From positions 1-64,000 of the forward strand of contig JAHLMK010000022.1 in assembly GCA_019915135.1 (NCBI GenBank): a stretch of DNA of 64,000 nt, in the 5' to 3' direction. This document shows, piece after piece, positions 9,272 through 18,554 of this stretch. Numbering within the stretch: position 1 is the first letter of the stretch; each line of letters begins with the position of its first letter. The notes under the pieces were generated by a model. The model was given only the letters and a program-made list of their open reading frames with translations. It made no database searches and was not told where the DNA came from. Source of the stretch: Strobilurus pachycystidiatus. Lineage: Eukaryota > Basidiomycota > Agaricomycetes > Agaricales > Physalacriaceae. The translations under genes were made by a program, and so were the position numbers.

Positions 9272-9344
9272 GGGACATAAGTGGATTCGAACCAACTGAA
9301 ATCTATCACAATAGATAGATGTGTTACCACTACACAATATGGCC
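9272..9344 (-). tRNA. tRNA-like unit 3
   Basis: It is 73 bases long, the normal tRNA length. Acceptor GGCCATA/TATGTCC has one mismatch, the D stem GTGT/ACAC is perfect, the anticodon stem is TCTAT/ATAGA, and the B box is GGTTCGAATCC. The T stem has a mismatch and the anticodon loop appears to be 8 bases, so it is more decayed than units 1 and 2. A T5 run follows on the minus strand. Confidence 0.55.
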
Positions 9345-9644
9345 GGTGGAAGATCATAAAACCACAGAGTCCCATGGAATTGTGAAGAAAAACAAAAAGT
9401 GGTATATGGACGTTTGTGGGTCCCAGATAAGAAAGAAAATCAACATAGATTAAATTCATGTTGAATTCGAGAGGTAATCAGACGACCAAATCGAAGTTGA
9501 TTTGGTGAAAGTTGATTAAAAAGTAAGACTAGATGGTGCGGACACCATCAAGAGAAAATAGAGGGGATATATATGGTGTATTAAACAGGAAAATTACAAT
9601 AAATTTTTCGGATCTACTAGATCTGATGCGCCAAAAACCCCAAA

Positions 9645-9836
9645 ATGAATAAATCTGGACCTCAGATCGGCTTAGGAACCGATACTGGTACCAGAGTAAG
9701 AAGCGCGAAGACAAACGTGCGTGGCGGACCTGATTACCAAATTGGGAAAGATTCAGGAACGTTGGCGCAGGGCGCACAGCAAAGATCAGCGTTTTCCAGA
9801 GTAAAAGAAAAATCGGAGTCGAAAATCGACTCATAA
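9645..9836 (+). CDS. Possible 63-residue small protein
   Basis: A short ATG-initiated frame lies about 70 bases downstream of a TATATATG, upstream of and on the same strand as gene A. It is hydrophilic and rich in Gly, Ser and Lys, with no recognisable domain. It could be part of the gene A leader or chance. Confidence 0.2.
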   Translation: MNKSGPQIGLGTDTGTRVRSAKTNVRGGPDYQIGKDSGTLAQGAQQRSAFSRVKEKSESKIDS

Positions 9837-9885
9837 GAAGTTGTGCTCGTCGGGTGCTCGGATTTATCGTTCAGAGGGGTATATA
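9836..9885 (+). promoter_or_regulatory. Gene A promoter module
   Basis: A 26-base box at 9836-9861 (AGAAGTTGT...CGTCGGGT.CTCGGA) is followed 18 bases later by TATATA at 9880-9885. The same box and spacing occur before gene B (13276-13328), which points to shared regulation and a common origin. Confidence 0.65.
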
Positions 9886-9978
9886 GGAAAGGACACCGAA
9901 CTCGATTTGCTTCCTTTCCGTCCCCATATTTACGATTACCCGGGCTAGCTTGCACCACTTCGAACTCGAGTTTCATCA

Positions 9979-12179
9979 ATGCCTCAACCTATTGCATCCA
10001 CGTCGACCTATGATTCGCAGCGAACTATCCCTACACAGTCAAGTGGGCAAGGTAGAGCTGAAAGAATAAAGGATCTGGGCAAACGAATGGGAAGATTGAG
10101 CGTTGAAGAAGTAAGTCAAATCGAGAAGATACGAATAAGACTTGACTCGATTTTAGTCGCAACCAGCTGGTCAGCACAAAGAGTCGAGAAAAGGAAAAGA
10201 AAAGGCTCGAGTAAGAAATTCGAGCATGACTTTTCATTAGGCTAATCACTGTGACAATAGACAGTTGACGCAGCGATGGAACCAGAGACAAGGGACAGTT
10301 CGCATGAAAACGAGGTAGGTAGAAAATCGAAGTTCGATTTTCTACTTAGTTAACATTTCGAACTAAGACCCCGCTTATGGCTCTAATGCCAATCGAAAAG
10401 TTCTGGACCAACCCAAAGAACAATGGAGAGCTTCATGCCTATGCGTTCTCGAGCCAAGTCGACTATCGGTGGAAACTCAACCTAAGTCTACTAGAACGAC
10501 AGGAATTCATACGAGGCAACATGGACAAGATCAAGGAAATCCTTATTCGAAAAGGTATCGATAACCGCGATCTACATGTGGCTAAGTCTTGGTGTTACCT
10601 GGTAACGGCAGTGATAGTCGACCCAGTGTTCCAGAAAGCAGACCCGAATAGCCGTTGGTGGCGCCTAGCCGGTCTAGATTCGTTGATGGCCAAAGCTGTC
10701 AATGGTGCCTTGGAGAAAGGGAAGGGTTCCAATCGACCTATCCCCGCCGTCTTGACACCGCCAACAAAGTTCCTGTACTTCGGCAATACAAATCTTCCCA
10801 GCAAGTACCGCATTCGACCTTCACATGACGTGTGTGGGGACATTGTGCTTGGAAAGCGGCGGATTTACGAAGTAGCCATGGAGCACTTCAACCAGCAGAT
10901 CCCCCCGCATAACCACTTCGACGTATTCTTTTGGACATCGCTACAGCAGGCGGTAACATTCGAGAAAATCGAAATCGAAAATTCGTTTTACTACGTGCTG
11001 GACAAGGCGATATCCGAAGGTCTGAAGAAGATGTTCAACAGAGAACCGACAACCTCGGGACTTAGAGAGTTCTTCGACTTCGACGCAAGACAGGATCTTA
11101 ACATAGAACCTTTCACACGTCGACCCGAAGACCAGGATTGGCACCTGGTAATTGAATCAATCTCGTACCGGAGAGAAATGTATAAAGTCCCGAAGATGCG
11201 AAAAAGAGAAGAACCTGCGCCCGTGCCCAAAACCTTGCAAAAGGACCAGGCGAAGGCAATGGTAGAAGCTCCAACAAGGGAGATGAAAGAGGTAAGAAAA
11301 TCGAATTCGAAGTTCTATTCGAGCTAGATTTAATTGGTCGATTTAGAAGACCACAAAGAAAGCCAACGCTAGAAAGAGCGAGTTGGAAAAGACCAAGAAG
11401 AGAGTAAGTAGAAATTCGATTTCGAATTTCTATAAACTAACTTACACTCGAAGAAATATAACGAACTGTCGTTCATTACTGAACCCAGAACGTTAGAAGA
11501 AGAGGAAGAAGACCGTGGGCCGCCACCACCAAAGAAGGTCAAGCGACAGTACAAGAGCAAATCGAGCTCGAAAACTGTTCCGCCCGCGCGTCCTCCAACC
11601 CCTCCACCAGTAGCCTCATCATCCAGAGTCCAACTCCCTGCGAAGCTCGACTTGGGACCAGTATTGGGTATGGAGACTGACGACGACTCTCATCGAACTC
11701 AGGATCCACCTAAGCAGAAGAGTCCAAAGAAGTCGAAGGTGAACGAACCCAAGGCCACGAAAATCGACAGTACTGGGGCAGTGTACACTAACAAGGAGGT
11801 TCAAGAACGAATTGACACCCTCAATTCGTGCTCGAATTGCTTGAAGGGTCACAGGGAATGTACTTGGGTTGCGGTTAACGAGCAACTTTGGGAACCCCAG
11901 GCGGCCAAAGTCAAGATTCGAATTTCTTGCGACACTTGCCATGACCGTCGAGTAATGTGCCAACCACCCGATGTCGATGGTGGTTTCTTCTATCACCAAG
12001 CCAAGAAGATACCCGCCTTCGAAAAGATGAAGGATACGTTGGAAAGCAAGGGTACTGAGCTGAGGGATGCTGAAAGACGCATCAAGGATTTGGAAGAAGA
12101 GCTGCAGAAGGAGAAAGAGGCCAAGAAGAAGTTAGAAAAGAAGTTGGCTAAGGATAAGAAGAAGAGAGCAAGAGAGTAA
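9979..12179 (+). CDS. Cargo gene A: double CX2CX6C motif protein
   Basis: Proposed exons are 9979-10110, 10157-10210, 10261-10314, 10368-11291, 11350-11403 and 11454-12179, giving 647 residues. All five introns are phase 0 with GT...AG ends, and exons 2, 3 and 5 are each exactly 54 nt. The large central exon encodes a folded, aromatic-rich domain that I do not recognise. The last exon has a nuclear-signal-like PPPPKKVKRQ, then CSNCLKGHREC (Cys532) and CDTCHDRRVMC (Cys565), each CX2CX6C as in fungal zinc-cluster proteins but with a longer linker, and a Lys/Glu coiled coil at the C terminus. Gene B has the same end. A nuclear or nucleic-acid-binding role is inferred. Four of the five introns hold an internal TCGA hairpin. 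Confidence 0.8.
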
Positions 12180-13275
12180 ATCGAATTCGATTTGACATTA
12201 CCAGTCGGATTACTTTAACTTACTATTGGGACTTGAACTTTTTCTTACCCCTAGTTGAAATTCATATACGATTTTCTTGAACTAGACAGACTTAGGGTGC
12301 AGTAAGCCTCGAATAAGCCAAAAACAAAACGTTCTCGGTTTGCTTAGCACTATAAGAAAGAAGGGTTCGAATAGCTATGAAAAGATAGAAAATCGAAGAA
12401 ATTTCGAAAAACGAGTACAAACGAAGTCAAAAATCAAAAATACTGTAACGCTTTATTGTGTGGTCGGTTTGACTTGAGCTTAGTTGGAAAGTTGTTCGAA
12501 ATCAAAAATAAGCCCCTCAGTTTTTTCGCACGAAGCCTGGGGAGCGCCGTACGCAGAGATATTAAAGAAGTGACCTTAAAAGGCCCATAGAAGGTTTCCT
12601 GCCAAGATACGGACTGTTTCGAAGCTCACAACACTCCTTCGGAGTGTTGGGAGCTTCAAATGAAACAGTCCGTTCCTCCTATAATGATCTAGGAAGTGAG
12701 ACGGAGCCAATCGGTCAATTTGGGGCCAAACGGAGTATTTTGCCTTTTCTGGCGCGAAAACTGATCCAATCGACGATCGGACTTCAGATTTGGAATCCTG
12801 GCATCGATATCTACCAGAATCACTTTTCAAAGTGAAAAACGGTCTATTCCTTACTGTCGGCCTAATGGGGTAAGGAAAGTTTAAAATCGATGGGGGCCAA
12901 TTCGAGTTTGATTTGACCTGGGTACATTTGGACAAGTAAGAAACATAATTGTCATAGTAAAGAAAAGCTTCAGAGCCTAGTAAAGCACTATGAAACTGGC
13001 AAAATACGCTGTAAGATTAGAGAACTGAAGAAAATCATACTCGATTTTCTTAGCTATCACCAGAGAAAGTTACCAAGAAAAAGAAGAGATATTCAAGCTC
13101 GAATATCAAGATAATCAGCCTAGAAATAAAGGGGCAAAATCAAGTGCTTAAGAAGGGTCAGGAAGCGCTGGAGATGAGATCTATGACCTAAATAGGCAAG
13201 AATCTAGATCGTTCGAAGGCGCTGATCCATAAACGTGTGCAACTGCGCATGTCGGACTTAGAAATTCGAGTCAGA
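12180..13275. other. Gene A to gene B spacer
   Basis: No convincing gene. It contains a long near-perfect hairpin (12609-12673), several TCGA dyads (12180-12195; AAGAAAATC...GATTTTCTT near 13030-13052; GATATTC/GAATATC near 13090-13108) and AT-rich sequence. Confidence 0.6.
12609..12673. other. 28-bp near-perfect hairpin
   Basis: Three stacked stems fold on a TTC loop (12638-12640): ACGGACTGTTTC (12609-12620) with GAAACAGTCCGT (12662-12673), GAAGCTC with GAGCTTC, and CAACACTCC with GGAGTGTTG. The only interruptions are one A-G mismatch and a four-base AAAT bulge. It lies between two cargo genes and is not obviously inside an intron. Confidence 0.85.
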
Positions 13276-13328
13276 AGAAGTTGTCACCGTCGGGTACTCG
13301 GAAAGCGATAATCGGTGTCGTATAAAAG
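13276..13328 (+). promoter_or_regulatory. Gene B promoter module
   Basis: The box at 13276-13301 matches the gene A box at most positions, and TATAAAAG follows at 13321-13328, 19 bases downstream. The ATG at 13443 has a good CCACCATGC context. Confidence 0.65.
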
Positions 13329-13442
13329 CTGGGTCTTCGAGTCTGAAAAACTCTTTTCCCCCCCTCCACGACGCTTACCACTCGCACTACGACCCTCGAT
13401 TTCGATTTCCACCTTTTCGACCTCGAATTTCTTCCCACCACC

Positions 13443-14901
13443 ATGCCCATGAAAGACATCGTAGCCGCTATGGACCAGACTCAAAACAAGGGACAGCTTA
13501 GGGTTGGCGGAGTCAACATCACGAAGGGCCATAACTTCTTGTTCTTGGGCCGGAAACATGTGGACCCCCTCATTTATGTCCCCGTCTTCTCCACACAAGC
13601 CACTGCAGCTCAGTTGTGGTACTTCCCGGATTCGTTGCGCAAGCTAGCGCCCAAACACCATTTCTACGAATTCGCGGCTCGATATGCTAGCACCATCAAT
13701 CCGCTCGACTTCCAACTGGAATTCGAGATCGAAAAGGTCGATGCCCTGCTTTTCGAAGCCTACGTGCTATGGTTCGTTTGGACGCTTGCACAAGGAGAAC
13801 CGGAGCGGGAAGATGAAATCGACATTGAGTGGATGGTTCAAGAATACGAGGTTTTGCTGAGCTCGGTAAAGATTCAAGTATAGACAAGATTCGGACTGAA
13901 GCTAATAAAACCTTCTAGCCGCAACTTGTCTTGAAACAGATGCGAGAAATCGCAGAAGAAAAAGAGTGGCCTCTGGAACGGCCTACAGTGTTCAATGAAG
14001 AGGTAAGTAAAGAAATTCGAACGCGAATTCCTTACTTAACAAAGATAAGATTTTCTTTGACGATGAAGAAGACGAGTCCGCCTCAGAAACGGACAGAGAA
14101 GATCAAGAATCGGAGTTGACAACCAGAAACTCGACCCCGAAATCCTCCACACCCCTTTCCACGCCCAAGCCTAGACCTCGACCCACTCCGTTGAAGTCTG
14201 CCGAAGCGAAGGCAAGGATGGAGAAAGAAAAAGGGAAGCCAGCTAGAGCTGAGACACCGGTAAGAAAATCGACTTTGAATATCTTCAATTTGAATGAGAT
14301 TTTCTTATGCCCTATCCAGCGCACCCCCATAGCTTCTACTTCCAAGCAAGCGTTGGAACCCGAACCAGGAAATTCGCCTTCGAATTCCCTGCCAACGCCC
14401 AAGGCCCTTTCTCATTCCCCTCAGCCAGCGCCTAAACGAATTCGAAAGCGAAAACGTGCCGCGACCCCAGTGGAGGAGGAAGAGGAAGCGCCAGAGCCCA
14501 AGAAACCGAAGACCAATTCGAAGCCGAAATCCTCCACTAGCCGCCCGTCCAAAGCGGACAAGCACGGCAAAGTGTTGGACAACAAGGCGATGCAGAAGAA
14601 GATCAACGTGGATCGCAAGTGTCTCACCTGCGAGCAGCGAGGGCAAGAGTGCACTTGGGAGTATATGCTGAATCAGCGGGACCACCCAGACACCGTCAAG
14701 ACGAAGACTTGTGTATCTTGCGACCGTTGCCGGGTCAAAAGGTACACTTGTTCACCGCCCAAGCGCCGCTACGATTACTTCAAGCACAAATCCAAGAAGG
14801 ATGTCGAATTGGACAAGGCGGCTGAAGAGTTGACGAAGGCAAAGGAAGAGATCGACAAGCTGAAGAAGAAGTTGAAGAAGGCGAAGAAAGCGAAGGAGTG
14901 A
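13443..14901 (+). CDS. Cargo gene B: double CX2CX6C motif protein
   Basis: Exons 13443-13865, 13919-14002, 14050-14259 and 14320-14901 give 432 residues, again with all introns phase 0. The N-terminal domain is unrecognised and differs from that of gene A. The middle is acidic, then Pro/Ser/Lys-rich with basic stretches (KRIRKRKRA) that may act as a nuclear signal. The C-terminal region has CLTCEQRGQEC (Cys340) and CDRCRVKRYTC (from Cys376). The second matches the first half of a Zn2Cys6 cluster closely. A Lys/Glu coiled coil ends the protein. The shared ECTW motif and coiled coil make it a paralogue of gene A over the C-terminal third. Introns 2 and 3 can fold so that the 5' splice site lies in a stem. 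Confidence 0.8.
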
Positions 14902-15164
14902 TTCGAGCTCGATTTTCTAAAATAGACAATCGGACTAGTTTTACTTGCTGGACTTTAACTTTTTCTTTTACAAACACGCATTTCTTGTAGACTTTAAAAA
15001 TTTTACTTGACGCTTCTAACGCTTTGAAGAACGAAAAAGATTAAGATGCAAATAAGAAATTCAAGATCGAATTGTAGAAACTTGATGTGGATAAAAGACA
15101 TGTTGAATTTCAACGATTCGGTACGAACAATTCAAAGTTAAAGGGAGACATATAAGAAATGTAA

Positions 15165-16334
15165 CTACTCCCTCCAATGTGGCTCTATACAAAAGTGTCG
15201 AAACAAAGGACTGTTACCTCTATTATACAGCCTAGTATAAAAAGTATAAAGTTGTTCAGGCAACAAGGAAGCTACAACGTGTTGTAAGAGGCGAATGTCC
15301 GCAGCAGAGGCAGTTGACCAAGTAATTTCCCAAAAACGTTTAGGTATATTGGGAAAATCCTGGTCGATAAGCCTGTTAAGAAAGAAGTCAGAAATTCGAA
15401 TTCGAGTTTCTAACAAATGCTTACGTGGGATATATAGGGCCTGCAGCATTAAGACCTTGGCGAAGAGTAGAGAAACTGAACTCGCGATCCCGAAATAGTC
15501 CTTGACTACCAGGCATAGGGTCAAGAACCCGGTCTTCATAGAACCGTGGAATCCAAGTAATCAGCTCGCGAATGTACACTGGAATGCCTCGCGTGGAGGG
15601 AGGGATGCTGCGCATCCATTCGACGTCCTCGGGCGACATTATGGTGTTCAAGTACCGAGGCAATGATTGTTCGGTAGAAAAGAACGCGGTTTCCTATGAA
15701 GTGATAAGAAAATCGATCTCGAATTTCTAAGCCAAGAAAAATAACATACTAAAGATCGCATGGTAACCGCTAGGAACTTCTCTCGAAATTCACCAAATGA
15801 CAAGTGAATAATCGACTCGGGTAAGATATGGGGAAGAGTAACCCCGTCCAATCCTCGAAGCGGTTCCTCGTGAAAGAAGGACATCACAAGATGCCAACAG
15901 AGAATGTACATAGACAAAAAGCTATTTTCCACACCACGAGCAGTAACGGGGGCAACATGTCGCCATAAGTTACTGTAGCGTCGCTAGGAGGATAGTCAGA
16001 GAAATTCGAACAAGGAATGCTAGCTCGATTTTCTCACCAGCACATACACCATATACCGCAAGGTAGGAACGTCCAAGTTACCGTGGTGTCCACCAAAGAA
16101 AAGATGACGATCCGTATGGAAAGCCGTCTCTCGATGATCCACGTCGCCCAAGCTACCGTCGGGCTCTCGTTCCACCATCACAAAGTCGCGGTGTACGCTA
16201 TAAAGATCCAGAGCGGACGCAACCGCTAATTCAGCCTCGAAAAACACGGCAACATCGTCGGGAATAATGGCGAAGCTGGAGTGAAGATTGCGGAACCTAA
16301 GTTCGCAGAGAAAAGGGAAATTCATCTGAGTCAT
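15165..16334 (-). CDS. Cargo gene D: unknown protein, antisense to gag-pol
   Basis: Four exons read on the minus strand: 16334-16038, 15983-15750, 15693-15425 and 15372-15165 (about 336 residues). Splice sites are GT...AG and the frame joins cleanly at all three introns. Each intron carries a TCGA inverted repeat (for example GAGAAAATCGA with TCGAATTTCTC in the first). The protein is globular and rich in aromatic residues, with no signal peptide or clear membrane helix and no domain that I recognise. It runs opposite to the LTR transcript, so it needs its own promoter. Function unknown. Confidence 0.72.
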
Positions 16335-16442
16335 GGTGATGAATGTCCACCACTCGAAAAGATCAAATTTATAAGAATCGAGAAGAAAGGTACCAAACCG
16401 ATTAAGAAAAGAACCAAGACCTAAGTAAAGAAACCAATAGGA

Positions 16443-16477
16443 GATAATCGAACCCGAATTTCTCGGGTCCGATTATC
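16443..16477. other. 14-bp hairpin upstream of gene D
   Basis: GATAATCG (16443-16450) pairs with CGATTATC (16470-16477), and ACCCGA pairs with TCGGGT, with one mismatch between the stems and a five-base loop. It lies in the spacer between genes C and D. Confidence 0.75.
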
Positions 16478-16692
16478 GAATCCAAGATCAAGAGTAAGAA
16501 TGTCTATATGCAGACCGACAGATAATAATACATGCGCGAGTAGACTAAAAAGATAAAGGTCCGTCGCGTAAGCCCCAAGCCTCCGGTACACTAGTCACAG
16601 TTCAAGCCAAGATTTCCGACTAGTTACTTTGTAAAGAACAAGTCATCAATTACTTATGCTAAGAAGTATCAATGATGACTTGGCTCCCGATG

Positions 16693-18295
16693 ATCTAAGG
16701 GACCAAAGAATCAGTCGCGGCCAGGTACAGGTCCCTCGTGCGCAGGAAGGTTTGAACCTCCCCGTGAGCCCTGTTCATGGTCAAGGACAACTCGTGGCGA
16801 TAGCCGTGTTCCGCGGCTACCATCGACGCGGAAAGAGCCAAGTCCGCGGGAAGCGCAGCCAAGATCTGCATTCTGCGAACAATGGCAGAACTGGCACCTT
16901 GGTAAGCGTTGACCAACTGAGCGGCTGTCAAGAAAACAAATTCGAGTTAGATACACCCAAAATCGAAATCGAATTTGTTACTCACTAGAAGACAACTGAT
17001 CAATGAGGACGGGTTCGATGTTAAACCCAGCGGGTTTAAGAGCCTTGGCCATCCTCTTGGATTCAGGAAGAGCAACAGTGGCCTTGCGCTTGGGAGCCGT
17101 CTCCAACTGAGCAGTAGGAATGGATCCCGACGTCGCCACAGCCTTGTGATACAAGGAAGAATTAGTATCCAGGCCGGGTACTTCACAATAGTAAAGATAT
17201 TTTACCGAGCGAGCAGACTATATAGAAGTCAAAAATCGAGCTCGAAAAGCTAAAGAGCCAATAACTCACGGCTTCAGAGGCTGTAGAAGCGGGAGGTGTA
17301 GCAACCTCGACCACTTCTTCATCGCTATCCTCTTCGTCGGAAGACTCCACGGAGAGCTGTTTAAGAAAAGCAGCCAGATCAGCCTCGTAATCTAGACCGA
17401 AAAGGCATCAGAAGCTTACTTCGGAGTCGGAAGAGTTTACTTCACCCATTTCTGAATGATCATCAGCCCATTGGAAGCCATTAGTAAAAGAAGATTTACT
17501 AATGTCGCCAGAGGCAAATCGAATAGGATCGTCCAGAACGGTGGAAGAAGAAGAAGCCTTCTATAACATAAGACATAAGAAATTCGAACTCGAAACACAG
17601 AAAATCGAAATACGAACCAGAACCTTGAGCTTGTTCTTACCCTTGGGTTCGGGAGATTTAGCCTTCTCCTTACCCTTGGAAGAGGAAGCCTCGATGAGTT
17701 TCTTCCATTTGGGATGGAGGGGATGGATCGAAGGAAGGCTGGCAGCTTCCGCCGCGATAGTACCCTTCTTGGTGCAAGTCATGACGAACGCGTTAAGCAC
17801 GTTGGCCAGGTTAACGGTATGCAAGTGAGGGCTGACACCCAACTCGGAAACCGCCAAACCTAAGAACGAGCGAAGATTGCAGGAAAACGTGGCGAGCTTC
17901 TCGGGATAGATGCAACCGGAGACGTTGTCCTTGGGAAGGTTCGCTCCCTTATAAAGATTTTAGAAAATCGAGCACGAATTCATAAGAAGAGAAAATCGAC
18001 TCACAAGAACCTTGATGATGACCATGTCCAAAGACGCGGCCTTATCCTTGGCGGAAGCCTTGGAGCGGTCCATGTACTCGACCGATTTAAGGACCAAGGG
18101 ACAGAGGCTGTTGTAAAGCGTCAAGACGGCGGGAACCAAACCCGTAGCAGGCGGATCCCAATATTTAATATGGATGAAGAGCGCTTTGCCATCAGCGAGG
18201 CGACGTTCAACTAGCTCGGGAACGGTGTCGGGAGCCTCATCAGGGATAAGGTTGACGATTCCGGTCCACGATTTCTTGGAAACAAGAGAAGGCAT
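16693..18295 (-). CDS. Cargo gene C: unknown protein, antisense to gag-pol
   Basis: This is a minus-strand gene of about six exons. It starts at ATG 18295 (first exon to 18005) and ends at TAG about 16693-16695; the next exon starts at 17947 and the last intron is 16985-16925. The product is about 430 residues. The N-terminal part is globular, the middle is Lys/Ser/Pro-rich (KGKEKAKSPEPKGK), followed by an acidic stretch (SSDEEDSDEEVVEV) and a helical C-terminal domain. I do not recognise a family. The internal exon ends at 17622/17562 and 17420 are less certain. The 16925-16985 intron has a perfect 11-bp inverted repeat (16935-16945 with 16969-16979). Gene C and gene D both face away from the 3' LTR. 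Confidence 0.7.
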
Positions 18296-18539
18296 TGTGA
18301 GAAGTGTAGAAGAATTTCGAGGGTGAAATGGTTAGCAGGTGCTGGGGCAAATCGACCAGAAACCGCCGACTATTTAACCAAGTTGCAAAGATAACACGAA
18401 GACCCAGCGAGCGCTTTGTTCGCGCCAACTGGAGTTGGGATTGCATCCGTGCAGACAAAACCCGAAGAGAGAACCAGAAAAATAAGCGAAATGAATTATG
18501 GTTCAGGGTGAAGATCTTGATGTTGCGGACAACATATCG

Positions 18540-18554
18540 AAAGTTAAAGGGAGA
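18540..18554 (+). other. Polypurine tract
   Basis: AAAGTTAAAGGGAGA directly precedes the 3' LTR and is the expected plus-strand primer. It is interrupted by two T residues. Confidence 0.7.

Larger units (their letters stand above)
8714..9978. other. Pol to gene A spacer with tRNA-like array and promoter
   Basis: This stretch has no large gene. It contains three tRNA-like units on the minus strand (8882-9344), several TCGA dyads, a small perfect hairpin (GATGGTG/CACCATC, 9532-9549), a TATATATG at about 9566, a possible 63-codon ORF (9645-9836) and the promoter module of gene A. Confidence 0.6.

Noticed and set aside
15165..18295. Envelope-like gene in the giant retrotransposon
   Set aside because: Genes C and D lack a signal peptide, clear membrane anchor and furin-type site, and run antisense.
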